Notes: generated by a model from the letters alone, not told the origin. A stretch of DNA of 64,000 bases from Planctomycetota bacterium (GCA_024229395.1 JAAESM010000020.1:1-64000); one strand, 5' to 3'; counted from the first letter of the stretch, positions 19,362-27,924 are shown. Numbers and translations: made by a program.

Positions 19362-20272
19362 TTGTTTGCCTCCCCTTGCTACTGCTGTGTGCCACCTCAC
19401 CAAGTGCTACCACAGCACCAACAGCTTTGGTTTTCGCACAGGCGGAAACCAATCAAGAACCCGCGGATGCCACCCAAGAGCCTGGCACCGAAAAGCCCAA
19501 ACCCGAGAAGAAGAAATTCGCGCGCTTGAGCAGCCCCAACAAGAAAATCGTGCAAGGTGGCTTGCGTGATATTGAGAAGGGAGAGGAACAAGAAGAAGTT
19601 GAGGAAGGTGTGGCCGCTATCATCGCCATTGGTGAAGCCGCGATTCCGATGTGCCTGGATGCAACCGCACGCATGGAGAAGGTTGGCCGTGAAGACGCCA
19701 TTTGGCAAGTGCTCGACAGCATCCTGGTCAATGATGATCTGGCACTCGCTTGGAAGGTCTTAAAGAAGAAGGCGCCAGCCAACGTCAGGGTCTACTTGAC
19801 CCGCCGCTACGCCGATAGCGAGCGCAAGGATGCAGCCAAGTTCCTGCAGCCGTTGATGGAATCTGAAGATGGCGCCATGGCTTATCAAGCCGCACGAGGA
19901 CTAGTGTTGCGCGGCGACACCACCGCCATCGCCAAGATCGAAAGCCAAGTACGCAGTCGCTGGCTGAAGGAGTCCGCAACTTTCCGCGCCGACTTCGCCG
20001 GGGTGGATCGCGCGCCTTTGAGCGAGTCGGTCACGCCATTCTTGCAACGCGGACGCCTAAAAGAGAAGCTCGCGGCCTTGCGGATGTTCGAGATGTTCGG
20101 CATCAAGGAACATGCGCCTCAACTCGCGGCCTTCCTATCGGAAAGCGATACCTCTTTGCGCCTTGCAGCGATCAACGCCTGCCGGGTGGTGCTCGCCGGC
20201 GAAAAGCCCCTTGACCGCCCTTCGATGACCGAGATCATCGAACGCGCCGAAGCCTGGAAAGCCAAACTGTAA
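19358..20272 (+). CDS. Secreted HEAT-like helical-repeat protein
   Basis: 304 residues with a signal peptide (MIVCLPLLLLCATSPSATTA) and a charged Pro/Glu/Lys linker to about residue 52. The rest is alpha-helical with HEAT/Armadillo-like units (GVAAIIAIGEAAIPMCLDAT; AMAYQAARGLVLRGDTTAIA; APQLAAFLSESDTSLRLAAI). Such solenoids mediate protein contacts. The N-terminal linker string ATQEPGTE recalls ATQEAGTE in the truncated SurA-like copy at 9.2 kb. It overlaps the parvulin-like gene by 4 nt and the following gene by 1 nt (TAATG), so the three form one transcription unit. Confidence 0.65.
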   Translation: MIVCLPLLLLCATSPSATTAPTALVFAQAETNQEPADATQEPGTEKPKPEKKKFARLSSPNKKIVQGGLRDIEKGEEQEEVEEGVAAIIAIGEAAIPMCLDATARMEKVGREDAIWQVLDSILVNDDLALAWKVLKKKAPANVRVYLTRRYADSERKDAAKFLQPLMESEDGAMAYQAARGLVLRGDTTAIAKIESQVRSRWLKESATFRADFAGVDRAPLSESVTPFLQRGRLKEKLAALRMFEMFGIKEHAPQLAAFLSESDTSLRLAAINACRVVLAGEKPLDRPSMTEIIERAEAWKAKL

Positions 20273-21546
20273 TGCCTAAGCTCCTCACCCTACTCGCCTG
20301 CCTATTGCTGAGCATGCCTTTGGCTGCGCAGAGTAAGAAGAAGAAAGACGTCTGCACCGTCTGTGGTGAAGACCCAGAGCTCATGGAGGCCGCCGGGGTC
20401 ATTAATCACGGGCCTTTCATGTTCTTCAAGTCGGATTCTGCCGAGGTCCAGAACCATCTTGGCGCACGCGACATGGTGTGGCTCGAGACCGCCCACTTCC
20501 GCATTGGCTCTGACCTGAAGCCGTGGAAGATTCCGGTTGCCGACAAGAAGGCCTATCGCGCGGAGCTTGCAGAATTCGCCGAGACCTTCCCGTCGATCGA
20601 TCCAAAGAAAACCAAGACCCTGGATCGCTGGCTGCGCTTGCACCTGATGGCTTGGCGCATGGAGAGAGCCTATGCCCACCTCAGCGAGGTCTTCGGCTAC
20701 ACCGATGAGCAGTTCGCGGTAACCCCAGAAGAGCAAATCTTCATCGATGCTTCCGACAGCACTTGGAAAGAAGATCTGGCCGCCGATTATCTCGAACGCC
20801 CAGCGCGCGCCGAAGGCATGCCCAACTGGGTCGGGCTGGGGCGCTACCTCGGCATGCCGATGAAGTTCGAGATCATGATGATGCACTACGAGGCGGACTT
20901 CCTCGAGACCAAGAAGCATTACATCGGCCACCTCGACCCTCACCCACAGCGTTGGCACAACACTTGGCGCCCGCCCAACACCGAGCCGGTATCGCGCTCG
21001 ATGTGGTTCGGCTTCTCGACCTTGGCCGACAAGATGAAGCACGACCAGCATGTGCACAACGCGCTGCTGCATAACGTCACCATCAACATCCTCGATGGCT
21101 TCATGCTCTACCTGGTGGAGGCACCAGTGTGGATTCGCTCTGGGCTTGGGCATTACATGTCGCGCCGCAACTCGATGGACTACAACTTTTATGACCTCGA
21201 TGAAGGTGCCACCGAGATGGAGAAAGATGCTTCCAAGTGGAAGCCGCTGGTGCGCAAATATGTCACCAAAGACGATGCACCTGGCTTCAGCGAGTTGAGC
21301 CGTTTACGTTCCTTCGGTGATCTCACCTTCGAGGCACACCTGTGTTCGTGGTCCAAGCTAATGTTCCTAATGGAACACGACGACAAGGCCTTCGCCAAGT
21401 GGATCGTGCAGCTGAAGACCGACCCCAATCAAACCAACAACCTCGATGCACAACGCAAGGCCTTCAAGGACAACTTCGGTTGGACCTTCGTGCAAGCCGA
21501 TGCGAAATGGGAGGAGTGGGTCCTTGAGACCTACCCTGTGAAATAG
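20272..21546 (+). CDS. Secreted, catalytically degenerate gluzincin-like protein
   Basis: 424 residues with signal peptide MPKLLTLLACLLLSMPLAAQ and a CTVCGED pair just after it. No exact family is recognised. The region around residues 262-295 lines up with the metallopeptidase encoded at 34383-37136: there HEASH is followed 22 residues later by the Glu of WLDEGTASY; here N263-A-L-L-H267 is followed after 23 residues by Ser290 in WIRSGLGHY. The HExxH Glu and the third ligand are therefore replaced, suggesting a non-catalytic relative of DUF1570-type gluzincins. A relic of a second copy lies at 10.6 kb. Third gene of the parvulin/HEAT operon. Confidence 0.6.
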   Translation: MPKLLTLLACLLLSMPLAAQSKKKKDVCTVCGEDPELMEAAGVINHGPFMFFKSDSAEVQNHLGARDMVWLETAHFRIGSDLKPWKIPVADKKAYRAELAEFAETFPSIDPKKTKTLDRWLRLHLMAWRMERAYAHLSEVFGYTDEQFAVTPEEQIFIDASDSTWKEDLAADYLERPARAEGMPNWVGLGRYLGMPMKFEIMMMHYEADFLETKKHYIGHLDPHPQRWHNTWRPPNTEPVSRSMWFGFSTLADKMKHDQHVHNALLHNVTINILDGFMLYLVEAPVWIRSGLGHYMSRRNSMDYNFYDLDEGATEMEKDASKWKPLVRKYVTKDDAPGFSELSRLRSFGDLTFEAHLCSWSKLMFLMEHDDKAFAKWIVQLKTDPNQTNNLDAQRKAFKDNFGWTFVQADAKWEEWVLETYPVK

Positions 21547-21548
21547 GA

Positions 21549-22346
21549 GTGAGTCTTCCACGCGAGTTCGTCGTCTTTGACACCGAGACCACCGGCATGC
21601 CGCCGGGAGCTCGGCTGGTCGAGATCGGCGGATTGAAGGTGCGTGGCAATCACGTAGTGGAGCGCTTCGATCGCTTGGTCCAACCGGAATGCCCGATCCC
21701 GCCGGCGGTGATTCGCATCCACGGCATTGACGACAAAGCGGTCGCCGATGCGCCATTGGCGTCGGAGGTGGTGCCCGAGTTCCTTGCTTGGGCGGGCAAG
21801 GCGCCTCTGGTTGGGCACAACGTGCAGTTCGACGCCACCATGCTCGCAACCGAAAGCGCGCGCTGCGGCTTCTCCTTGGGCGACAATGCCACCTATTGCA
21901 CTTTGAGGGCATCGAGACGCCTGCTGAAGCGTAAGTCGCATGCTCTGCAGTCGCTTGTCCAAGAGCTCGGCTTACCTGCCGCGGAACATCACCGCGCCTC
22001 AGCAGATGCTGAGCACACCCTGAACCTGATGCGCAAGATGGAGATGATGTTCGGCCCGGAATTCAACACCTCCTCCATGGGCAATGGGCGCTCCTTATCC
22101 GCCTTCCTACCAGAGCCGATACGCCTACCTGCGCAACGCGAGTTCCTGCGCGAGGCCTCCAAGAATGGGGAAGCAATTGAAATGACTTATCGTTTGCGCC
22201 ATGGCGGAATCTTCAAGACCGTGGTCAGCCCCAGGTTCTTCTATCGCTCCGGGCGCTTCCTGTGGATGGAGGCCTTATGCCACGATCGCAACTTCTATAA
22301 GAGCTACAGGATTGACCGTATTCTGGAAGGCAAGGCCATCTGCTGA
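21549..22346 (+). CDS. DEDDh 3'-5' exonuclease with C-terminal WYL-like domain
   Basis: 265 residues. The exonuclease domain (1-165) has FVVFDTETTG (Asp11, Glu13), GHNVQFDATML and HHRASADAEHTLNLM, the four acidic residues plus His of the DnaQ/DNA polymerase III epsilon family. The last 60 residues (EAIEMTYRLRHGG...FLWMEALCHDRNFYKSYRIDRI) match the end of WYL domains, which bind nucleic acid or ligand and are often linked to DNA-damage or defence regulation. It starts with GTG (21549) 2 nt after the previous stop, preceded by AGGAG, so it is probably translated from the same mRNA. Target nucleic acid unknown. Confidence 0.78.
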   Translation: MSLPREFVVFDTETTGMPPGARLVEIGGLKVRGNHVVERFDRLVQPECPIPPAVIRIHGIDDKAVADAPLASEVVPEFLAWAGKAPLVGHNVQFDATMLATESARCGFSLGDNATYCTLRASRRLLKRKSHALQSLVQELGLPAAEHHRASADAEHTLNLMRKMEMMFGPEFNTSSMGNGRSLSAFLPEPIRLPAQREFLREASKNGEAIEMTYRLRHGGIFKTVVSPRFFYRSGRFLWMEALCHDRNFYKSYRIDRILEGKAIC

Positions 22347-22381
22347 TTTGCTGATTTGCCGATTTGCCGATTTGCCGATTT
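22342..22381 (+). repeat. Five tandem 8-bp units (GCYGATTT)
   Basis: GCTGATTT twice then GCCGATTT three times, contiguous, beginning at the stop codon of the exonuclease gene and ending with a diverged unit GCGGACTG. Typical of slippage; copy number may vary between strains and could move the stop codon. Confidence 0.85.
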
Positions 22382-22402
22382 GCGGACTGTAACTATCTGT
22401 TG

Positions 22403-22432
22403 TGACATTTTAATTTTTATTTTCGTTATACT
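22403..22432 (+). promoter_or_regulatory. Promoter of the NYN-domain gene
   Basis: TGACAT (22403-22408), 18-nt AT-rich spacer, TATACT (22427-22432). Predicted transcription start is near 22439, giving a leader of about 94 nt, unusually long for this window. Confidence 0.55.
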
Positions 22433-22446
22433 ACCAACTGAATCGG

Positions 22447-22498
22447 CTCCCAATCGGCCTGGGGAGTTGCTCCCGAATTTATATACGGGTTTTATTTT
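22447..22498 (+). promoter_or_regulatory. Attenuator-like leader with competing stems
   Basis: CTCCC (22447-22451), GGGAG (22462-22466) and CTCCC (22470-22474) allow two exclusive stems. The last also overlaps CCCG (22472-22475), which can pair with CGGG (22486-22489) just before a T-rich run (22490-22498). The layout is like a terminator/antiterminator switch, but the CCCG stem is short and this remains a by-eye fold. Confidence 0.3.
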
Positions 22499-22532
22499 GG
22501 CCTTCGTTTCCCCACGAATACCTCCTACTTAA

Positions 22533-23282
22533 ATGACTGAAACCGAAACCTACCTGGGAGGAGATGCCGACGCCGGCGCTCCAGATACCCCAGCGCAATC
22601 GATCGCTACTCTTGGCGGTGAAGGAACCATCCTTCTTGATGCCAACGAGGACATCGCCGCTATCGAGCGGGATGATCTTGAAGATCGATACCTTGACCTC
22701 AAGGATGAACTGTGGCGCTTGCGTCGCGAACTAAACCTGGATCCTGGCACCGGCAAGATCCCGAACAACGGTGGCTTCGCTTCCCCCGGCGGATTCCTGA
22801 AGCGTCAGCGTGTTGCAGTTTTTGTCGACGTACAGAACATGTACCACTCGGCCAAGAAGACTTACGGCCGAAACCTTTCCTACTCGCGCATGCTGCGTGC
22901 ATGTGTGCGTAACCGTCGCTTGGTCCGTTCCACTGCTTACGTGATCGAACGCGAAGGCATCGATCAAGTCAGCTTCCTCGATCACCTGCGTTACTGCGGC
23001 TTCGAAGTGAAGCGCCGCGAAGTCATCGAGCGCATGGATGGCTCGCGTAAGGCAGAATGGGAGATCGGCATCTCGATGGACATGTTGCGCATCGCCGACA
23101 AGGTCGATGTCATCATCGTCGTTTCGGGTAACGGTGTCTTCGCCGACGTCGCTCCGCTGATCCAAGCTAAGGGTGTCAAGTTCGAGTGCTGTGCATTCCG
23201 CGAAAGCATGAGCGACTTGCTCATCCGTTCGGTGGACCAGTACCACTTGCTGTCTGAGGACCACCTCTACCAGAACGACTAG
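22533..23282 (+). CDS. NYN-domain (LabA/DUF88-like) putative ribonuclease
   Basis: 249 residues. The first 85 are acidic and low-complexity with a short coiled coil (DDLEDRYLDLKDELWRLRRE, about residues 46-66). The NYN domain runs from RQRVAVFVDVQNMYHSAKKT (about residue 91) through RMLRACVRNRRLVRSTAYVI and DMLRIADKVDVIIVVSGNGV to the C-terminus. NYN domains share the PIN/FLAP nuclease core and usually cleave RNA with a metal ion held by Asp residues; Asp in FVDVQN and the KVDV Asp are present. The common VSGDSDF motif reads VSGNGVF here, losing one acidic residue, so activity is uncertain. Own promoter, leader and terminator. Confidence 0.85.
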   Translation: MTETETYLGGDADAGAPDTPAQSIATLGGEGTILLDANEDIAAIERDDLEDRYLDLKDELWRLRRELNLDPGTGKIPNNGGFASPGGFLKRQRVAVFVDVQNMYHSAKKTYGRNLSYSRMLRACVRNRRLVRSTAYVIEREGIDQVSFLDHLRYCGFEVKRREVIERMDGSRKAEWEIGISMDMLRIADKVDVIIVVSGNGVFADVAPLIQAKGVKFECCAFRESMSDLLIRSVDQYHLLSEDHLYQND

Positions 23283-23293
23283 TTCCTTTCGAT

Positions 23294-24841
23294 CTAGTCC
23301 CGTGAATAGCCACCCCCACCCGGGGTGGCTATTTTTATTTTGCCCCCAGCTGGCACATCAACGGCTGCCCCCGGAGTGAGGCGCTTGCTCTTGCCGTCCA
23401 CGATCAAATGATCCACTCCACTGCGCCCTGGCTGGGCGCCGCCAGCGGCTGCGGGCTGAGAAGCACGCCGCGTGCCGGCAATAGTCAGACGCACGGGCTC
23501 CAGGAACTCGATCTCCTTGATCAAGCCATTGCCACCGATTTGCTGGCCCTTGCCACCACTACCACGCCGCACGGCCAAGCGCGTCACGCGTACCGGCAGC
23601 TCATCCTCCAGCACTTCCACCGGAGTGTTGCGCGTATTGGTCATGTGGGTCTGCACCACCGAAGCGCCAGCACCATTAGGGCCAGCGCCGGAACCACCGG
23701 CAAGAGTCTCGTAGAAAACGAAGGGAGTGCCGTCGGCGCGGGTGCCGCCGAATAACAGATTGTTCATGGTGCCCTGACTTGCGGCCGGGAACTTACAGGG
23801 CATCAGTTCGCGCATGGCTGCGAGCAATACATCGACCACGCGCTGCGAAGTCTCGACATTGCCCAGCGCCACGCCGGCAGGGAAAGTCGCCCCCACAATG
23901 CTGCCCTCTGGCAAGCGCAGGTCCACGGCTTCTAAGGTTCCGCTGGTTTCCGGCAAATGACCGCCGCCAATCGACTGCAACAAGTAGAACACCGCCGAGG
24001 TGGTGACCGCGCGATGCGTATTCCAGGAACCTGGAATCTGCGCCGATGAACCGGCGAAATCGAGTACTAAACGGCCGGCCTTGATCTGCAGGCGCAATTG
24101 AATCTTGGGACTACCGGGGCCATCGAGATAATCCTCCACCATCACCGCCCTGCGTGGCCAACCTTTCAACATGTCGCGCGTGAAGGCGGCGCCGTGGTCG
24201 TACAAGGCCGACATCGCGCGCACTACAGAACCAGGGCCGTAACGCTGCAACAGATGTTGAAAGCGTTGCTCACCACGATGCAGCGCGGCGAGTTGCGCTT
24301 GCAGGTCACCGAAGGCAGCCTCAGGATCGCGCACATTGGCGGCGAACATCTGCCAAACCGCATCGACTGGTTCGCCAGCGGCGCGCAACAACAACGGCGG
24401 GATCAACAATCCTTCGCCGAAGAGATCGGATGCACCACTCATGGAGCCTGGCTCCGCCCCACCAATGTCGGCATGGTGCGCACGATTCAACAAGAAGCCG
24501 ATGCGCTTGCCATCCTGAAACAACGGCGCCACTACGGTGACATCATTCAAGTGGGTGCCACCACGGAAGGGGTCATTGAGGATGACCACATCGCCTGGGC
24601 CCGGATCAAGTTCCTTCAACAAAGCAGGCACGGTGCTGTGAGCACTGCCAAGGTGGACAGGAATGAAAGCCGCGTGGGCGACCAATCGCCCTGCCGCATC
24701 CAACAACGCACAGGAAAAGTCCAAGCGCTCCTTGATGTTGGGCGACACGGCACTGTGCTGCACGGCCGCGCCCATTTCGTCGGTCACGCTGGCGAACAGA
24801 TGACGGAAAACATGCAGAGCTGGATCACGCTTGGAACTCAT
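23294..24841 (-). CDS. hyuB: Hydantoinase B/oxoprolinase subunit
   Basis: 515 residues, HyuB family: SPNIKERLDFSCALLDAAGR, AHAAFIPVHLGS, DVVILNDPFRGGTHLNDVTV, RAHHADIGGAEPGSM and the Gly-rich end ATPGGGGYSRD. HyuA and HyuB together form ATP-dependent enzymes opening hydantoin, 5-oxoproline or related lactams, or carboxylating acetone or acetophenone; the substrate cannot be told from sequence. ATG at 24841 overlaps the hyuA stop by 4 nt (ATGA), so it was chosen over ATGs upstream. The last codons (GGGGYSRD) lie inside the hairpin that terminates the convergent NYN gene. Confidence 0.9.
   Translation of the reverse strand: MSSKRDPALHVFRHLFASVTDEMGAAVQHSAVSPNIKERLDFSCALLDAAGRLVAHAAFIPVHLGSAHSTVPALLKELDPGPGDVVILNDPFRGGTHLNDVTVVAPLFQDGKRIGFLLNRAHHADIGGAEPGSMSGASDLFGEGLLIPPLLLRAAGEPVDAVWQMFAANVRDPEAAFGDLQAQLAALHRGEQRFQHLLQRYGPGSVVRAMSALYDHGAAFTRDMLKGWPRRAVMVEDYLDGPGSPKIQLRLQIKAGRLVLDFAGSSAQIPGSWNTHRAVTTSAVFYLLQSIGGGHLPETSGTLEAVDLRLPEGSIVGATFPAGVALGNVETSQRVVDVLLAAMRELMPCKFPAASQGTMNNLLFGGTRADGTPFVFYETLAGGSGAGPNGAGASVVQTHMTNTRNTPVEVLEDELPVRVTRLAVRRGSGGKGQQIGGNGLIKEIEFLEPVRLTIAGTRRASQPAAAGGAQPGRSGVDHLIVDGKSKRLTPGAAVDVPAGGKIKIATPGGGGYSRD
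23305..23341 (+). terminator. Intrinsic terminator of the NYN gene, inside the hyuB 3' end
   Basis: AATAGCCACCCC pairs with GGGGTGGCTATT (12 bp, 5-nt loop), followed by TTTATTTT. It overlaps the last codons of hyuB on the opposite strand. Confidence 0.85.
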
Positions 24842-26820
24842 GAGCATCGCTCCAGCACGAGGCAATTCCAACGATCGATGCGCGCGCTCCAACCGGGCGG
24901 CACCAAGGTGGTGGCCGAATATTCCGCGACCACCGCCGGCCCTTGCAAGGTAGCACCGGGCTTCATTGATTCACGTTGATACCAATCACTGTCAAGACTT
25001 TGGTCCGCGTCGCCAAACCAAGTCCGGTACCTTGCGAAGGCTTTCGCCTTATGGCAATGCACGCACTTTGCTTGCCATTGCGAAGTGGCCGGCCCATCTA
25101 CCGTTAGGTTGACCGCAACCAACTCCACGGCGGCATCTTCGCGCCGATAACCAAAGCGACGCTCATGCTCTTCATGGAATCGTTGCAACAACTTTGGTCC
25201 TTCCGGCAACACCAGTACGCCCGCTTGACCAGCACCACGTAACTCGACCTTGCGTTGAATACGGATCGAACGGCGCGACAAGCCTTCCGCCTGCAGGGCG
25301 GCAATGCCTTGCTCCTGTAGTGGCGCGAACAAAGATGCACGCATTTTGGCGGTGGGCAAATTCTGCAACACCGATTGGGCGTAGCTGCGGCGTGCTGGAG
25401 CTTCCAATAAACCCACGGCAGAGAAGGCGCCAGCTATTGGTGGTACGACGACCGCCTGCATCTCAAGGTTGGTTGCCAACCATGCTGCATGGAGACCGCC
25501 GGCACCGCCGAAGGAATAGAGCACTGCTTGACGGGGATCACGGCCTTCCGCAAGTGAAACCCTTCGTAGAGCGCGCTCCATATCAGCTGTAGCAATGCTC
25601 AGGACCTGCTTGGCCGCCGCTGCAGCTGAGATGCCTAGTGGAGCAGCGAGCTCCTCAAGTGCTGTGCATGCAGCCTTCGGGGCCAAGGTGAAATCACCAC
25701 CAAGGAATGCCTTAGCTTGCAGGCGGCCGCACAGCAAGTGTGCATCGGTGACGGTGGCAGCAACGCCGCCGCGGTCATAACAAGCAGGACCAGGAACGGC
25801 TCCGGCAGATTCAGGGCCAACCGCGATCGCACCACCAGCATCCAGATGCGCCAAACTACCTCCGCCTGTGCCGACCGTGTGGATCGGCAAGCCACGTGCG
25901 AGCAAGCCTAGGCGCCCAACCTGCAGCGGCCGACTCTCTGGCAAGCTAGTCGAGAGCCAGGCGACATCGGTTGAAGTCCCGCCCATGTCCAAGGTCATCA
26001 GCTGCTGATCACCGCGCGCCTGGGCCAATGACAAGGCTGCACCAAGTCCACCGGCTGGGCCAGACAAGGCGAGCTGCACGGGATGCTCCACCGCGGCTAC
26101 GACTTCGGCGGTTCCACCATCGGAGCGCATGATGCGCAACTGCGAACCAGGATGACGATCGCGCAGTCGTTCCCCCAAGGACATCAAGGCGACACGCACC
26201 ACAGGTGCTAGGGCGGCGTCGGCCCAGGTGGTGGTGGCGCGTTCATACTCGCGTACTTCTGGCGCCACTTCATGCGACAACATAATCGGCACGCCAAGCT
26301 TGGCTAAGGCGCGCCCAAGTTGTTGTTCGTGTTTGGGATTGCGAAAGGCGAACAAGGTGGCCACGGCCACAGCTTGCGGCCTGAGTTTCTTGACCGCTGC
26401 GACCACGCGTTTGGTTTCCTTGGCGGTCAAGGCTTGTACCACCTCACCATTCGCGGCAAACCGCTCCGCGACTTCCACCACGCGCGACGCCGGTTGCTCA
26501 GGCCTAGAGGTACTGGCTTCCAAGGCATAGACCTCATCGCGATCCTGGCGGCCCACGGCCAGCAAGTCGGCAAAGCCTTCCGTGGTGACAAAGACCACGC
26601 GGCCAAGCTCACCTGTCAACAAGGCATTGGTGGCGTGGGTGGTGCCATGGACCAACTCCACCGCTCCCCCAGCGGGCGCCAATTCCTGCACCGCATCCAA
26701 GACTGCTAAGGACGCATCTTCACGCGTGGTGGCCAACTTCACCAAGCGCAGCTCACCATCGTCTTGCAGGGCGATGGCATCGGTGAAGGTACCGCCAGTG
26801 TCGATGCCTAAGCGTTGCAT
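24838..26820 (-). CDS. hyuA: Hydantoinase A/oxoprolinase subunit
   Basis: 660 residues, HyuA family with the ASKHA ATPase core: LGIDTGGTFTDAIALQDDG at the N-terminus (phosphate loop), VHGTTHATNALL, MLSHEVAPEVREYERATTTW, LSGPAGGLGAAL, MTLDMGGTSTDVAWL and TVGTGGGSLAHLDAGGAI. It supplies the ATP-dependent phosphorylation step of the HyuAB complex. ATG 26820 lies 12 nt after the stop of the exported asparaginase, so the three genes form one operon handling amide or lactam compounds of amino acids. The C-terminal part is complete (VVAEYSATTLVPPGW). Confidence 0.92.
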   Translation of the reverse strand: MQRLGIDTGGTFTDAIALQDDGELRLVKLATTREDASLAVLDAVQELAPAGGAVELVHGTTHATNALLTGELGRVVFVTTEGFADLLAVGRQDRDEVYALEASTSRPEQPASRVVEVAERFAANGEVVQALTAKETKRVVAAVKKLRPQAVAVATLFAFRNPKHEQQLGRALAKLGVPIMLSHEVAPEVREYERATTTWADAALAPVVRVALMSLGERLRDRHPGSQLRIMRSDGGTAEVVAAVEHPVQLALSGPAGGLGAALSLAQARGDQQLMTLDMGGTSTDVAWLSTSLPESRPLQVGRLGLLARGLPIHTVGTGGGSLAHLDAGGAIAVGPESAGAVPGPACYDRGGVAATVTDAHLLCGRLQAKAFLGGDFTLAPKAACTALEELAAPLGISAAAAAKQVLSIATADMERALRRVSLAEGRDPRQAVLYSFGGAGGLHAAWLATNLEMQAVVVPPIAGAFSAVGLLEAPARRSYAQSVLQNLPTAKMRASLFAPLQEQGIAALQAEGLSRRSIRIQRKVELRGAGQAGVLVLPEGPKLLQRFHEEHERRFGYRREDAAVELVAVNLTVDGPATSQWQAKCVHCHKAKAFARYRTWFGDADQSLDSDWYQRESMKPGATLQGPAVVAEYSATTLVPPGWSARIDRWNCLVLERCS

Positions 26821-26832
26821 GCTTGCAGCGGC

Positions 26833-27918
26833 TTACTTGTTGCCGAAAGCGATGGCGCAGTTCTCCAGGCGTGCGCCCTTGGCGTCGGCTACGGCAAAGC
26901 GACCGGCACCACGCATGCTGGCAGAACCGTACAAGCCATCCTTGCGCACCGCGTAGAAAGTCAGACCGAAGTTCGGCTGGCCATCCTTCCAAAGTGCAGG
27001 TTGCCACCTGGATCCACGTTCGGCTTGTTCGGCAACGCGCTTCAAGGCATACAGACACGCCTGTTCCGGCGTGTCGCCTGCGCGCATGCGTTCGACGACT
27101 AACCACGAGCCGCCCGACAGGATTGCGGCCTCGCCACGCCCCGTGGCGCCCGCACTGCCGACCTCGTTGTCGCAGTAGAGCCCGCAACCGATCAGCGGCG
27201 AATCACCAATCCTGCCGGGGATCTTGAAAGCCAATCCGCTGGTGGTAGTGCAGCAACCGACATCGGAACTTGGTGCCAACACCGAACAATGGATGGTGCC
27301 CCACGGCCGAGGCTCATCGGCCAAAGCTGGATCGGCCGGCTCGGTGTCGAGGAGCGGCCACAAATAGTCATCACCACTGCGCTTCGAACGCCACTTCAAC
27401 CAGATCTGACGTGCGCGTTCGGTGAGTAGGTCTTCGGCCTTGAAGCCGTAGTCGAGCGCGAACTGACGCGCGCCTGGGCCGACCAAGTTGATGTGATCGG
27501 TGCGGTCCATCACCAACTCCGCAACTTGCGCTGGATGCATGATGTCCTCGATCGAAGCCACGCTACCGGCATTGTGGGTTGGGCCGTCCATGCATGCACT
27601 ATCGAGTTGCACCTTGCCCAACTCGTTTGGCAAGCCGCCATAACCCACCGACATGTCATTCGGGTCAGCCTCTACCGACGCCACACCTTGCACTGCCGCT
27701 GAGACGGGTCGCATGCCTTTCTCCAACACCAGACCGCGCGCGACGGCAACCGATTCAATGCCGTTAGCCGAAGAGATCGCCACACATGGATTGGCGGTGT
27801 CCGCATGCAGCGGTTGGGTGGCTGCAGCAACTGCGGCCTGACTGACCTGAGGCAAAGTACTGGCAGCCACGCCAGCACCAGCTACGCAGAGAAAACGTCG
27901 GCGGGAAATTCGGGACAT
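26833..27918 (-). CDS. Exported N4-(beta-N-acetylglucosaminyl)-L-asparaginase-like Ntn hydrolase
   Basis: 361 residues with a Tat signal (SRRRFLCVAGAGVAASTL) and the glycosylasparaginase/isoaspartyl-peptidase fold: VLEKGMRPVSAAVQGVASVE, GGLPNELGKVQLDSACMDGP, the self-cleavage Thr in GTIHCSVL, then GLAFKIPGRIGDSPLIGCGL and GSAGATGRGEAAI. The family autocleaves before the Thr and hydrolyses GlcNAc-Asn links or isoaspartyl bonds. Export suggests action on glycopeptides or damaged peptides in the periplasm. It is first gene of the hyuAB operon. TAGGCT ends 6 nt before the ATG at 27918. The Thr environment is slightly unusual (GTIH rather than DTIG). Confidence 0.88.
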   Translation of the reverse strand: MSRISRRRFLCVAGAGVAASTLPQVSQAAVAAATQPLHADTANPCVAISSANGIESVAVARGLVLEKGMRPVSAAVQGVASVEADPNDMSVGYGGLPNELGKVQLDSACMDGPTHNAGSVASIEDIMHPAQVAELVMDRTDHINLVGPGARQFALDYGFKAEDLLTERARQIWLKWRSKRSGDDYLWPLLDTEPADPALADEPRPWGTIHCSVLAPSSDVGCCTTTSGLAFKIPGRIGDSPLIGCGLYCDNEVGSAGATGRGEAAILSGGSWLVVERMRAGDTPEQACLYALKRVAEQAERGSRWQPALWKDGQPNFGLTFYAVRKDGLYGSASMRGAGRFAVADAKGARLENCAIAFGNK

Positions 27919-27924
27919 GGCGCA

